Below, piece by piece: positions 1-9,207 of a stretch of 64,000 bases of DNA. Each line of letters begins with the position of its first letter. The stretch's first letter is position 1. Both the position numbers and the translations under genes were made by a program. The DNA lies in contig NZ_RWJF01000001.1 of NCBI RefSeq assembly GCF_003970925.1, forward strand, positions 3,032,501 to 3,096,500, written 5' to 3'. The DNA is from Sphingomonas ginkgonis (lineage in GTDB: Bacteria > Pseudomonadota > Alphaproteobacteria > Sphingomonadales > Sphingomonadaceae). The notes beneath the pieces were generated by a model. It saw only the letters and a list, made by a program, of their open reading frames with translations, was not told where the DNA came from and did no database searches.

Positions 1-211
<211 letters not shown>

Positions 212-991
212 TCAGAAGCCCGCGCCGAAGGTCGAACCACCGTCGACCACCAGCGTCTGCCCGGTGACGAAGCTCGCCGCGTCGCTGGCGAGGAAGCAGG
301 CGGCCCCCGCCAGCTCGCGCGGCTCGCCGATCCGCCGCAGCGCGGCATGCGCGGTGACGCTGGCGAGAATGGCGGGGTTCTCCCATAGCGCCCGGGCGAA
401 GTCGGTCCGCACCAGCCCCGGCGCGATGGCGTTGACCCGGACCCCGCTCGGCCCGAACTCGGCCGCGAGATTGCGGACGAGCTGGAGGTCGGCCGCCTTG
501 GAGATGTTGTAGGCCCCGATCACGGTCGAGCTGGTCAGGCCGCCGACCGAGCTGACGACGATGATGCTGCCGTTCTTCCGCTCAACCATCTCGGGGGCGA
601 CGAGCTGAACCAGCCAGTGGTTGGCGAGGACATTATTGTCGAGGATCTTGCGGAACTGCTCGTCGCTGATCCCGGCCATCGGCCCGTAGTAGGGGTTGGA
701 CGCCGCGTTGCAGACGAGCACGTCGATCTGCCCGAATCGCGCCCGGGTCTCGGAAACGAGGTCCTCCAGCGCCTGCTTGTCGGAGATGCTGGCGGCGATC
801 GCAGTGGCGGTGCCCTCCCCGTGCCGGTTGTTGATCTCGGCGGCGACCGCCTCGCAGGCATCCTGCTTGCGGCTCGAGATGACGACCCTGGCGCCCTGCT
901 CGGCGAACCCTTCCGCGATCGCCCGCCCGATCCCGCGCGACGAGCCGGTGACGATGGCAATCTTGCCGGTCAGGTCGAACAAGCTGGTCAT
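212..991 (-). CDS. SDR family oxidoreductase (259 aa)
   Basis: A complete classical SDR. The cofactor motif TGSSRGIG is at residues 15-22, an NAAS-type motif follows near residue 90, the catalytic serine is in VVSSVGG, and the catalytic Tyr and Lys are in YNISKAA. The C-terminus has the usual GQTLVVDGG segment. The length is typical for the family (about 250-260). I chose the ATG giving MTSLFDLTGK; an upstream in-frame ATG would add 26 residues of Arg- and Pro-rich sequence unlike SDR N-termini. Family members are often called glucose 1-dehydrogenase or 3-oxoacyl-ACP reductase, but nothing here fixes the substrate. It sits upstream of another SDR on the same strand. Confidence 0.9.
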   Translation of the reverse strand: MTSLFDLTGKIAIVTGSSRGIGRAIAEGFAEQGARVVISSRKQDACEAVAAEINNRHGEGTATAIAASISDKQALEDLVSETRARFGQIDVLVCNAASNPYYGPMAGISDEQFRKILDNNVLANHWLVQLVAPEMVERKNGSIIVVSSVGGLTSSTVIGAYNISKAADLQLVRNLAAEFGPSGVRVNAIAPGLVRTDFARALWENPAILASVTAHAALRRIGEPRELAGAACFLASDAASFVTGQTLVVDGGSTFGAGF

Positions 992-1194
992 CCTTCGCTC
1001 CTGCCAAGCGCCACGAGGACGGCGGGCGCAGGGTGATTCGGGTGTCGCCGATACCCGCGAAGGACCCATTCCCTAACGTCGCTTCGCACCCCGCATTCTC
1101 CTTGCGCAAGCGCCATTCCCAGCCGCATTACGCGGCTAGGACGTGGTGACCGGAAGGGCAAGATGGTCGGGTCGGTCGCTTTTTCAAACGCTCG

Positions 1195-1965
1195 GTGGTG
1201 ATCGCGGCTGACCTCCCGGCGCAATGGCCGCCGTCGGTCGAGCTGCGCCGGGTCGAGGCGGCCGAGGCGCGGCAGGGCGTGGTCGCCGGCGAGCGCGAGC
1301 TGTTCGCCGTGTCCGATCGCGCGATCGGCCGCTACGACCGATCGACCGGGCGCCGCACCGGAATGTGGCGTGCACCGCCGGGAAGCGGGATCAGCCACGT
1401 CAACAGCTGCATCCTGCGTGCCCGCCTGCTGGTCTGCGCGGTCTCCAACTATCCCGCCCTGCCCCAGCGCAGCCATCTGCTCTGGATCGATGCCGACACG
1501 CTGATCCTGCGCTCGGCGCGGTCGCTCGATGGACCGGGCTCGCTGACCTTCGCCGACTGGCACGCGGACAGCTGGTGGGTCGGCTACGCCAATTACGATG
1601 GCCGCGGCGGGATGCCCGGGCGCGATCACCGGGCGACCCTCATTCTCCGCCTCTCGCCGGACTTCGTCGAGCGGCAGCGCTTCACTCTGCCCGCCACGCT
1701 GCTCGCCCGGATCGCCCCGCGGAGCGTGTCGGGCGGCGCCTGGCGGGGAGACTGGCTGCTGTTGACCGGTCACGACCGCCACGAGGGCTTCGCCGTGCGC
1801 CTGTCGCCCGATGGCCAGCGGCTGGTCCATGTCGCGACGGTGCCGCTGCCCACTCCCGGGCAGGCGATCGCCTGGGATCCGGGCGGACATCTCTGGTCGA
1901 TCGACCGCCCCCGCCACGCGCTGGTGGAGAGCCTCGCGCCGCCGCCGCTCGGAACCCCGCGCTGA
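1195..1965 (+). CDS. Conserved hypothetical protein, possible beta-propeller-like fold (256 aa)
   Basis: I do not recognise a named family. The protein has no signal peptide or membrane segment. It is rich in short Trp/Asp/Gly-containing strands with a repeated flavour (for example HLLWIDADTLILRSARSL and GHLWSIDRPRHALVESL), as in a six- or seven-bladed propeller or TolB/NHL-like protein; that is only an impression. The start is a GTG at 1195 (two GTGs in tandem); a nearby upstream ATG at 1163 is out of frame. It ends 6 bases before the stop of the convergent thioesterase gene. Codon use matches its neighbours, so the frame is very probably real. Confidence 0.6.
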   Translation: MVIAADLPAQWPPSVELRRVEAAEARQGVVAGERELFAVSDRAIGRYDRSTGRRTGMWRAPPGSGISHVNSCILRARLLVCAVSNYPALPQRSHLLWIDADTLILRSARSLDGPGSLTFADWHADSWWVGYANYDGRGGMPGRDHRATLILRLSPDFVERQRFTLPATLLARIAPRSVSGGAWRGDWLLLTGHDRHEGFAVRLSPDGQRLVHVATVPLPTPGQAIAWDPGGHLWSIDRPRHALVESLAPPPLGTPR

Positions 1966-1971
1966 GCCCCC

Positions 1972-2352
1972 TCAGGCGCGCTCGAGAAGGAAGTTGATCC
2001 GGCCGCCGGCGATCGGCCGGTCGGGATCGTCCTGCCAGGCGAACGCCTCGACATTGGCGATCCGCTTGCCGAGCCGCTGCACCTGCGCCGCCGCAAAGGT
2101 GTCGACGCTGCGCCCGCCGCGGAGGAAGTCGACCGTGACGGTCACCGGCTTGCGCGCCACCGTCTCGTCGCCGATCTCGCCGGCGAGCGTCTGGTAGGCC
2201 GCGATCTCGAGCAGCCCGGCGATCGCGCCGCCGTGGACGAAGCCGGGCCGGCCGACGACCTCCTCGTGGAACGGCATGACGATCAGCGGCCGCCCGTCCC
2301 GTTTCTCGACGCGCAGCTTCAGCAGGTCGGCATAGGGCGGCAGCAATGTCAT
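1972..2352 (-). CDS. Hotdog-fold thioesterase, PaaI-like
   Basis: A single hotdog domain of about 126 residues. The segment GRPGFVHGGAIAGLLEIAAY is the typical HGG motif and central helix of PaaI/YbgC-type acyl-CoA thioesterases, followed by the strands VTVTVDFLRGG and RIANVEAFAWQDD. Such enzymes hydrolyse acyl- or aryl-CoA thioesters; the substrate is unknown. I place the start at the ATG giving MTLLPPYADLL, where family similarity begins; in-frame starts further out (up to 2385) would add up to 11 residues. It is transcribed away from the ACP and serine palmitoyltransferase genes, so a link with lipid metabolism is possible but unproven. Confidence 0.75.
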   Translation of the reverse strand: MTLLPPYADLLKLRVEKRDGRPLIVMPFHEEVVGRPGFVHGGAIAGLLEIAAYQTLAGEIGDETVARKPVTVTVDFLRGGRSVDTFAAAQVQRLGKRIANVEAFAWQDDPDRPIAGGRINFLLERA

Positions 2353-2449
2353 GCAGCCGACATGCATGGCCGCGGCGGCGAGCACAAGCAGCCTGCTTTT
2401 CGCCGCATTGCATTGTCAGTGATTGGCCGCCCCACTAGGACGTCCGCCC

Positions 2450-2698
2450 ATGACCGACCGCGACCAGCGCCGCGAGCGCATCCTTGCCCTGATCGAGCCG
2501 TACAACAAGAAGGGCGTGGAGGTGACCGACGCCACCCGCTTCGCGCAGGACCTCGAGTGGGACAGCCTGACGGTGCTCGATTTCGTCGCGGCGATCGAGG
2601 ACGAGTTCGACATCATCATCACCATGAACCAGCAGGCCGAGATCGAGACGGTCGGCCAGCTGATTGACGCGGTCGGAGCGCTCGAGGCCAAGAAGTGA
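2450..2698 (+). CDS. Acyl carrier protein of the serine palmitoyltransferase pair (82 aa)
   Basis: A small acidic carrier protein. Ser39 in WDSLTVLDFV is the expected 4'-phosphopantetheine attachment site (DSL motif), and the flanking helices match the ACP four-helix fold. The gene overlaps the next gene by four bases (GTGA), so translation is coupled and near-equimolar amounts of ACP and synthase are likely. In sphingomonads such a dedicated ACP is known beside serine palmitoyltransferase and is thought to deliver the palmitoyl group in place of CoA. The start is the ATG giving MTDRDQRRER; the 9-codon longer frame reads through atypical sequence. It is not the fatty-acid-synthase acpP, which would normally lie beside fabD, fabG and fabF. 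Confidence 0.88.
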   Translation: MTDRDQRRERILALIEPYNKKGVEVTDATRFAQDLEWDSLTVLDFVAAIEDEFDIIITMNQQAEIETVGQLIDAVGALEAKK

Positions 2699-3903
2699 GC
2701 GACCTGTTCGACAAGTTCCAGCCGCTGATCGACCAGCGCGAGGCGCTTCTGTCGAGCGGGGTCACCGATCCGTTCAACCTCGTGATGGAGAAGGTCGAGA
2801 GCCCGACCGTCGCCATCTGCAACGGGCGACGGACGATCCTGCTCGGCACCTACAATTACATGGGGATGACCTTCGACCCCGACGTGGTCGAGGCCGGGCA
2901 GCAGGCGCTCGCCGACTATGGCTCGGGGACGACCGGGAGCCGGGTGCTGAACGGCACCTACGCCGGGCACAAGGCGTGCGAGGAGGCGCTCCGCGACTTC
3001 TACGCGATGGACCATGCGATGGTCTTCTCGACCGGCTACCAGGCCAACCTCGGGATCATCTCCACGATTGCGGGGAAGGATGACTACATCATCCTCGACA
3101 TCGACAGCCACGCTTCGATCTACGACGGCTGCGCACTCGGCAACGCGCAGATCGTGCCGTTCCGCCACAACGACGTCGAGGCACTGGAAAAGCGGCTCAA
3201 GCGGCTGCCGCCCGAGGCCGGCAAGCTGGTCGTGCTGGAAGGCGTCTACTCGATGCTCGGCGACATCGCGCCGCTGAAGGAGATGGTGGCCGTCTCCAAG
3301 GCGGCCGGCGCGATGGTGCTGGTCGACGAGGCGCATTCGATGGGATTCATCGGCGAGCATGGCCGCGGCGTCGCCGAGGAGCAGGGCGTAATCGATGACA
3401 TCGACTTCATCATCGGCACCTTCTCCAAGTCGGTCGGCACGGTCGGCGGCTTCTGCGTCTCGAACCACCCCAAGTTCGAGATCCTCCGGCTGGTCTGCCG
3501 GCCCTATGTGTTCACCGCCTCGCTCCCGCCGAGCGTGGTGGCGACGGCCGCCACCTCCATCCGCAAGCTGATGCACGGCTCGAACAAGCGCGCGCACCTG
3601 TGGGAGAACTCGAAGCGGCTGCACGGCGGCCTCCGCCAGCTCGGCTTCACGCTCGGCACAGAGGAACCGCAATCGGCGATCATCGCCGTCATCATGCCCG
3701 ACCTCGAAAAGGGCGCGGCGATGTGGGAGGCGCTGCTGAACGAGGGCGTCTACGTCAATCTCGCGCGGCCGCCGGCGACCCCGGCCGGCATGACCCTGCT
3801 CCGTTGCTCGCTGTGCGCCGAGCATTCAAGCGAACAGGTGGAGGAGATCCTCGGCAAGTTCGAGCGGGCCGGCCGTGCGTCGGGGTGCCTCGATACGCAC
3901 TAA
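2695..3903 (+). CDS. spt: Serine palmitoyltransferase (402 aa)
   Basis: A fold-type I PLP enzyme of the alpha-oxoamine synthase family, which condenses an amino acid with an acyl thioester and releases CO2. Lys245 in GTFSKSVGTVGGF binds PLP; the conserved glycine-rich N-terminus (TYNYMGMTFDPDV), GSGTTGSRVLNGTY, and DEAHSMGFIG (PLP ring and aspartate) are all present. Length matches soluble bacterial SPT (about 400-420). Relatives with the same fold (KBL, AONS, ALAS) are alternatives, but the coupled upstream ACP gene and the absence of biotin, haem or threonine genes favour SPT, which makes 3-ketodihydrosphingosine for glycosphingolipids of the outer membrane. The start is a GTG overlapping the ACP stop codon. 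Confidence 0.88.
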   Translation: MSDLFDKFQPLIDQREALLSSGVTDPFNLVMEKVESPTVAICNGRRTILLGTYNYMGMTFDPDVVEAGQQALADYGSGTTGSRVLNGTYAGHKACEEALRDFYAMDHAMVFSTGYQANLGIISTIAGKDDYIILDIDSHASIYDGCALGNAQIVPFRHNDVEALEKRLKRLPPEAGKLVVLEGVYSMLGDIAPLKEMVAVSKAAGAMVLVDEAHSMGFIGEHGRGVAEEQGVIDDIDFIIGTFSKSVGTVGGFCVSNHPKFEILRLVCRPYVFTASLPPSVVATAATSIRKLMHGSNKRAHLWENSKRLHGGLRQLGFTLGTEEPQSAIIAVIMPDLEKGAAMWEALLNEGVYVNLARPPATPAGMTLLRCSLCAEHSSEQVEEILGKFERAGRASGCLDTH

Positions 3904-3944
3904 GCGCCCTTTCGTTCCCAGCGGCTTGTGCCTAAAGTGAGGCC

Positions 3945-5924
3945 ATGACCGCCATCAGGTACGCGGACGAGACTCGCTTCGATTGGCGTGGCACGGGCGC
4001 CGCCGCCGGCGGGCTGGTCGCGGTCCTGATTCTGCTCGGCATGGTCGTGATGGTGGCGCTCACCAACGAATCGCGTGAGCGGGCGCTTGCCGCCGAACGC
4101 CACGCCTACGACGTGGCGCTGGTTGCCCGCAGCGCCGACACCAGCATCAACCGCGCCGAGGCCGCGCTCGGCCGCTTCGTGCTCGACGAGGATACGCGCG
4201 GCAGCGGCAACATCTATCTCAGCCAGTGGCGACTCGCCGACCGCCAGATCGACGACCTCGAGCAACTCGTCCGCAAGAGCCCGGCGCAGCGCGCGCGCGT
4301 CGCCGAGCTGCGCCGCCTGTTCGAGCAGCGCAACCAGGAATTCTTCCCGGCGGCGCGCTCCGCCTCGACCGCCAAGGGCGAAGGCGGCACCGCCTGGTTC
4401 TTCGCCGCGGCGAAGAGCGGAACCGGGCTGCAGCTGACCCGCAAGCTGAACGAGATCAGCGCCGCCGAGCGCGACGCGCTGCGCGCGCGCATCGAGCAGA
4501 GCCAATTTCTGTCGGGTGAGGCCGACCGGCTCACCGGCTATCTGAGCTGGCTTGGCGTGCTGGTCGGCTTCGCCGCCATCTTCATGGGCGCGGTGGCGGT
4601 CGAGGCGATCCGCCAGAACGCGGCGGCCCGCAAGGAGGCCGAAAGCGAGGCCGGCCGTGCCTCCGAGCTCGAGAATGCGGTGCGCGAGCGCACGCAGGAA
4701 CTGTGGGACGCCAACCAGCGGCTCAAGGCCGAGGCGCAGGAGCGCGAGGCGGCCGAGGCGCAGCTCCGCCAGGTCCAGAAGATGGAGGCGGTCGGCCAGC
4801 TCACCGGCGGCATCGCGCACGACTTCAACAACATGCTGGCGGTGGTCGTCGGCGGGCTCGATCTCGCTCGGCGCCGGCTCAACGGGCCGCGCCGCGAGGT
4901 GCTCATCCACCTCAACAATGCGATGGAGGGCGCCACCCGTGCCGCGGCGCTGACCCGCCGGCTGCTGAGCTTCGCCCGCTCGGAGCCGCTGCTCCCCGCG
5001 CGGGTCGACACCGCCGAGCTGATCGGCGGCATGTCCGACCTTCTCGACCGCACGCTGGGCGAGCGGATCCAGATCGAGCTGGAGCTGTCCGCTGCGCCCT
5101 GGCCGGTGTTCGTCGACGGGCACCAGCTGGAGAATGCGATCGTCAACCTCGCGGTCAACGCGCGCGACGCGATGGAAGGCCAGGGCCGGCTGATCATCCG
5201 CTCGGACAATGTCACCGTCGCCAACAACGAGGTCGGCGACATCCGCGGCGGCGACTATGTCCGCATCTCGGTGGTCGACAATGGCTCGGGCATGTCGGCC
5301 GAAGTGCTCGAGCGCGCGTTCGAGCCCTTCTTCACCACCAAGGCGGTCGGCAAGGGCACCGGGCTCGGCCTCAGCCAGATCTTCGGCTTTGCGCACCAGT
5401 CTGGCGGCGAGGTCGGGATCGAGAGCGAGATCGGCCGCGGCACGACCGTGTCGCTCTATCTGCCGCGGACCCATGTCGAGCCTGCGGAGGTGCGGATGCA
5501 CCCGGCCGCGCTGCAGCGGATCGAGGCCGAGCCGTCGGTTCCCGGCGCACGCATCCTGCTGGTCGAGGACGACCCGCGGGTCCGCGCGGCGACGATCGGC
5601 GCGCTCGAGGACCTCGACTATGAGCCGGTCGCCTGCTCGAGCGGCGCCGAGGCGCTGGTCGCCTTCGAGAAGGAGCGGTTCGAGCTGGTCATCAGCGACG
5701 TCATCATGCCCGAGATGACCGGCCCCGAGCTGATCCGCGTGCTGAAGCGCCGCCGTGAGGACTTCGCCGTCCTGTTCGTCACCGGCTACGTCGGCGAGGG
5801 CGAGGGGGAAGACCTGCGCGGCTACGAAATGCTGCGCAAGCCATTCACCGTCGGCGCGCTCGCCAATGCGGTCGCCTCGGCGATCGGGCGCATGCCGCGC
5901 CAGCCTGACGAGGCGGCCGCCTGA
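3945..5924 (+). CDS. Hybrid sensor histidine kinase with C-terminal receiver domain (659 aa)
   Basis: The membrane-bound sensor has TM1 at about residues 22-40 and TM2 at about 198-220, enclosing a periplasmic helical region of about 155 residues that resembles a CHASE3-type four-helix sensor. A coiled coil (about 225-280) leads to the HisKA domain, with phosphoacceptor His292 in [11 protein letters not shown]. The ATPase N, G1 and G2 boxes are visible as [18 protein letters not shown] and [13 protein letters not shown] receiver domain follows from about residue 530, with phosphoacceptor Asp585 in [12 protein letters not shown]. No output regulator lies next door, so its phosphorelay partner is elsewhere. 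It starts 41 bases after spt; the signal sensed is unknown. Confidence 0.9.
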   Translation: MTAIRYADETRFDWRGTGAAAGGLVAVLILLGMVVMVALTNESRERALAAERHAYDVALVARSADTSINRAEAALGRFVLDEDTRGSGNIYLSQWRLADRQIDDLEQLVRKSPAQRARVAELRRLFEQRNQEFFPAARSASTAKGEGGTAWFFAAAKSGTGLQLTRKLNEISAAERDALRARIEQSQFLSGEADRLTGYLSWLGVLVGFAAIFMGAVAVEAIRQNAAARKEAESEAGRASELENAVRERTQELWDANQRLKAEAQEREAAEAQLRQVQKMEAVGQLTGGIAHDFNNMLAVVVGGLDLARRRLNGPRREVLIHLNNAMEGATRAAALTRRLLSFARSEPLLPARVDTAELIGGMSDLLDRTLGERIQIELELSAAPWPVFVDGHQLENAIVNLAVNARDAMEGQGRLIIRSDNVTVANNEVGDIRGGDYVRISVVDNGSGMSAEVLERAFEPFFTTKAVGKGTGLGLSQIFGFAHQSGGEVGIESEIGRGTTVSLYLPRTHVEPAEVRMHPAALQRIEAEPSVPGARILLVEDDPRVRAATIGALEDLDYEPVACSSGAEALVAFEKERFELVISDVIMPEMTGPELIRVLKRRREDFAVLFVTGYVGEGEGEDLRGYEMLRKPFTVGALANAVASAIGRMPRQPDEAAA

Positions 5925-5925
5925 C

Positions 5926-6789
5926 CTAGCGGATCGCGCGCGAGCGCAGCAGCGTCGGCAGGAGCGTGATCGCCGCGAGCAGCGGGTGCTTCTTCTGCCA
6001 CGGCTTCAGCTCGAGCCTGGTCCCGGCATGTCGGTTGATCTTCCACGCGATATAGTCGGCACCGCCCGCATAGGTCGCGCTCGCCTTGGCGAGGCGGACG
6101 ACCGAGAGCATCTTCCCCTCGACCCGCCGCCGGGTCCAGCTTGCGTGGCGCGGGCGCTCGAGCGCGTGGAGCGCCGGGTCGGTGAAGCGCCGGTAGCGCT
6201 CGGGATCGGCATCGACGACCGACCCCGCCCGCCCCTTCTTCTCGGCGCGGAGCTCGGCCCCGTAGGTCAGCCGGAACGCGTCGCGCCACAGGTCGAGCGG
6301 GTCGTCGGTCGGCTCGATCGTCGGCAGCGCCGCGGCGAGCAGGGTCGGTGCGGCACGGGCGACGGCGCTCACCGCCCGCTCGCCCGCTGCCGGGTCGCTG
6401 GTCCACACCAGCCGCGAGGGCTGGGCGAAGCGGGCCCAGACCGACACGCTGCGGGTCTCGGGTCCGTTGAGGCGATGAAAGTCGGCCTCGCTCAGCACCG
6501 CGAATTTGGCGCGCAGGCCGTCATGCTCGAACGGGAAGACGTTCGGCGGGATCAACCCGTTGGCGACTCGCAGCCAGCGCCGCGGATAGGCTTCGCGGTA
6601 GCTCGACACGATCAGGTAGAAGTCGAGCATGAGCCCATCGAGCTGCCGCTCGCGAAGGCAGCTGCCGTAGAACAGGACCGCGCGGCTGGCGGTACCGTGC
6701 TCGGCAGCGATCGCCGCCGCCATGGCGACCACGCGGGGGTCGACGGGCTCGGCGAGTTCGGCGCGGACGAGGTCGCGCAGCTCGGTCAT
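5926..6789 (-). CDS. Tam41/Mmp37-like phosphatidate cytidylyltransferase (287 aa)
   Basis: The N-terminal half has a nucleotidyltransferase signature: YGSCLRE at residues 41-47, with aspartates at D51 and D56 (DGLMLDFYLIV). This is followed by PPNVFPFEHDGLRAKFAVLS at 81-100 and RFAQPSRLVW at 120-129. That order and wording fit the Tam41/Mmp37 family, the mitochondrial CTP:phosphatidate cytidylyltransferases that make CDP-diacylglycerol as peripheral rather than polytopic enzymes. There is no membrane segment like those of CdsA. The gene lies 10 bases downstream of a diacylglycerol-kinase-like gene on the same strand, which could supply phosphatidate. Assignment is from motif recall, not a search. 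The alternative is another nucleotidyltransferase of unknown substrate. Confidence 0.72.
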   Translation of the reverse strand: MTELRDLVRAELAEPVDPRVVAMAAAIAAEHGTASRAVLFYGSCLRERQLDGLMLDFYLIVSSYREAYPRRWLRVANGLIPPNVFPFEHDGLRAKFAVLSEADFHRLNGPETRSVSVWARFAQPSRLVWTSDPAAGERAVSAVARAAPTLLAAALPTIEPTDDPLDLWRDAFRLTYGAELRAEKKGRAGSVVDADPERYRRFTDPALHALERPRHASWTRRRVEGKMLSVVRLAKASATYAGGADYIAWKINRHAGTRLELKPWQKKHPLLAAITLLPTLLRSRAIR

Positions 6790-6799
6790 GGCGGTAATC

Positions 6800-7777
6800 T
6801 TACGCGGCGAGCTTGACGAAGGACAGGGGCGTCGCGGAGGTCAGGTGGATCGGCCGCCCCGGCGCGGTCGAGAACATCTCGCCGTCGAGGATCACGTTGC
6901 TGTTGCTGCCCTCGATGCTGATCTCGTCCGCGCGCTCAAAGTGGACGCCGTCGACCGGCGCGTGCCCGAGCTTGCCGAGGAGGCTCGCGAGCAGGCCGCG
7001 GAACACGCTTCCGCGCCGCTCCTCGACCGCGATCAGCTTGAGCGTGCCCTGCCCCGAGTGGCCCAGCTCGCTCTTGAACAGCAGCTTGTCCAGCGTGGTG
7101 ACGAGCAGCAGCGCGAACTTGCCGCTGATCTGCCCATCGCGGCGGACCCGGACGTTGAGCGGCTGCGGATCGGGCGGAAGGAAGCTGGCGCGCAGCCCGA
7201 GCAGCTGGCGCATCACCACCGCCAGCGCGGTGATGACGTGGCTGAGGCCGTTCGGCAGGCCAAGCGGATAGATACGATCGCGGCAGTAGAGCATCGTGTC
7301 GGCGAGCCCCGCCCCGCCGAGGAACATGCCGATGACCGGCCGCGCGTCGGCGCCGTCGCCGCAGCGCAGCGCGATCAGCTCACGCGGAACGATGTGCGCG
7401 CTGAGGTCGGTGTGGGCGAAGGCGAGCAGCCGCTCGAGCGCCTCGATCGGGTCGCCCTGCGCGCCGAGGTCCAGCGCGATCAGGTTGGTCTTGCCGTTGG
7501 GAAGCACCGCCACCGGGGGCGGCGAGTCGCCGAAGTGGGCACCGTTGTGGATCTCGGTCAGCGCGGTCTGAACCGTCCCGTCGCCGCCGTTGATGACGAG
7601 CATCTTGGGTTTGACCCGAGCGATCGTCCGCAGCGCCTCACCGATCTGGTCGGCGCGCTCGACCTCATAATGGAAGATGTCGGGGTGATCGGCGCAGAAG
7701 GCCCGCACGCGCGGCAGCTGGGCGAGATTGCCGGTCGACTTGGGATTGGAAAGCAGCGCGATCCGGGCCTTTTCCAT
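6800..7777 (-). CDS. Diacylglycerol kinase family lipid kinase (325 aa)
   Basis: The N-terminus ALLSNPKSTGN and the nucleotide-binding signature INGGDGTVQTALTEI identify the DAGK catalytic family (DgkB, YegS, LCB5-type lipid kinases). The C-terminal half is the beta-sandwich lipid-binding domain typical of these enzymes, and the total length is normal. Substrates in the family are diacylglycerol, ceramide or sphingoid bases. In this sphingolipid-making genus ceramide or a sphingoid base is a real alternative, but the downstream Tam41-like gene fits a phosphatidate product. I chose the ATG giving MEKARIALLS; a 10-codon longer frame exists. It is divergent from lptF, with a 209-base gap between start codons. 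Confidence 0.85.
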   Translation of the reverse strand: MEKARIALLSNPKSTGNLAQLPRVRAFCADHPDIFHYEVERADQIGEALRTIARVKPKMLVINGGDGTVQTALTEIHNGAHFGDSPPPVAVLPNGKTNLIALDLGAQGDPIEALERLLAFAHTDLSAHIVPRELIALRCGDGADARPVIGMFLGGAGLADTMLYCRDRIYPLGLPNGLSHVITALAVVMRQLLGLRASFLPPDPQPLNVRVRRDGQISGKFALLLVTTLDKLLFKSELGHSGQGTLKLIAVEERRGSVFRGLLASLLGKLGHAPVDGVHFERADEISIEGSNSNVILDGEMFSTAPGRPIHLTSATPLSFVKLAA

Positions 7778-7986
7778 GCTCAACCCCGTCGTGCCCCCGT
7801 CAGGCACGCAGCCACCGACGCCGGGCCGAAGCTATGAAGTGGGTCGGGGTTAGGACGAATCCGCATGGCAACGGGGCACCAGATCGTTATAGGCAGTGCG
7901 GGCGGCGGGCCGTGCAAACGGTCAGCATCCCATTGCTCCTCTGGTCGGCCATTGCGGCCAAATCATGGTAATCCGGCGACAGGAAA

Positions 7987-9207
7987 GTGCGCGGACTCTC
8001 GCTCATCGATCGCTACGTCGCCCGGTCCATCGCCGTGCCGCTGCTCGGCACGCTGGTCCTCGCCGCCATGCTGCTCGTTCTCGACAAGATGCTTCGGCTG
8101 TTCGACTTCGTGGTGAACACCGGCGGTCCGGTCAGCGTGGTGTGGCGGATGCTCGCCAACCTCCTGCCCGAATATCTCGGGCTCGGCATCCCGATCGGGC
8201 TGCTGCTGGGCATCCTGCTCGCCTTCCGCAAGCTCGCCACCTCCTCCGAGCTCGACGCGTTGCGCGGAATCGGGGTCGGGTTCGGCCGGCTACTGCGCGT
8301 CCCCTACATGTACGCCACCGCGCTGCTGCTACTGAACCTGTTCATCGTCGGGTGGCTGCAGCCTTGGACCCATTACGGCTATGAGCGGCTGCGCTTCGAC
8401 CTCAGCTCGGGCGCGCTCGGGGCGTCGATCAAGGTCGGCGAGTTCAACACGCTGGGCAAGCGGCTGACGCTGCGGATCGACCGGTCCGAGAAGGAAGGCA
8501 CCCAGCTCCACGGCATCTTCGTCTCGATGCAGCGCGGGAACGGAATGACGCTCTCGGCCACCGCGGAACACGGGCGTTTCCTCGCCACCGACGACGCCAA
8601 CACAATCCTCTTCCGGCTGCAGAACGGCCGGCTGATCCAGGACGCACCCAACTTCCGCTTCCCGCGGACGCTCGCGTTCAACCTCTACGATCTGCCGGTC
8701 AGCCTGCCCAACATCGACAGCTTTCGCCAGCGCGGGTCGCAGCAGTCGACCGACGAGCTGACCATCCCCGAGCTCCTCTACCAGAGCTACGGGGGCGGCC
8801 ATTTCACCCGCAAGCAGAACCTCGCCGCCCGCGCCGACCTCCACTTCCGGCTGGCGGAGGTGATCATGATGCTGGTGCTGCCGCTGCTCGCGGTGTCGCT
8901 CGCCGTTCCGCCCAAGCGCAGCAGCTCGGGGATCGGCATCTTCGTGGGGATCGTGATCGTGGTCGCCTACCACAAGGTCAACCAGTACGCCTCCTCGATG
9001 GGCGCGCACGGCAAGTTCATTCCCGAGGTGGCGCTCTACGTGCCGTTCGCGCTGCTGATCCTGCTGATCGTCCACATGTATCGCACCCTGGCGACCAAGC
9101 CGGGCGGCCAGCCGATCGGGGCGCTCGAACGCGCGGCCAACCGGGTCGCGGCGCGCATCCGGCGGCTCTTGCCGCAGTTCGGCAGCGAGGCGGCGGCCGG
9201 GGCATGA
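7987..9207 (+). CDS. lptF: LPS export permease LptF (406 aa)
   Basis: A YjgP/YjgQ-family permease: transmembrane segments in the N-terminal about 120 residues, a large periplasmic beta-jellyroll domain (about 130-290), and three more helices at the C-terminus (about 298-365). Together with LptG and the ATPase LptB it extracts lipopolysaccharide (in sphingomonads perhaps also other glycolipids) from the inner membrane. It starts with GTG after a plausible AGGAAA ribosome-binding site. Its stop overlaps the next start by four bases (ATGA), and the two proteins form a heterodimer. LptF is assigned to the first and LptG to the second by the usual order. Confidence 0.9.
   Translation: MRGLSLIDRYVARSIAVPLLGTLVLAAMLLVLDKMLRLFDFVVNTGGPVSVVWRMLANLLPEYLGLGIPIGLLLGILLAFRKLATSSELDALRGIGVGFGRLLRVPYMYATALLLLNLFIVGWLQPWTHYGYERLRFDLSSGALGASIKVGEFNTLGKRLTLRIDRSEKEGTQLHGIFVSMQRGNGMTLSATAEHGRFLATDDANTILFRLQNGRLIQDAPNFRFPRTLAFNLYDLPVSLPNIDSFRQRGSQQSTDELTIPELLYQSYGGGHFTRKQNLAARADLHFRLAEVIMMLVLPLLAVSLAVPPKRSSSGIGIFVGIVIVVAYHKVNQYASSMGAHGKFIPEVALYVPFALLILLIVHMYRTLATKPGGQPIGALERAANRVAARIRRLLPQFGSEAAAGA

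Noticed and set aside
2416..3825. 469-codon minus-strand frame opposite spt
   Set aside because: It shadows the serine palmitoyltransferase gene; composition (runs of Arg, His, Asp) is not protein-like, and it has no recognised motif.
5926..6789. Reading the Tam41-like protein as a toxin-antitoxin nucleotidyltransferase
   Set aside because: Length (287 aa), the PNVFPF/LRAKFAVLS segments and the adjoining lipid kinase do not fit short MNT-type antitoxins, and no toxin gene adjoins it.
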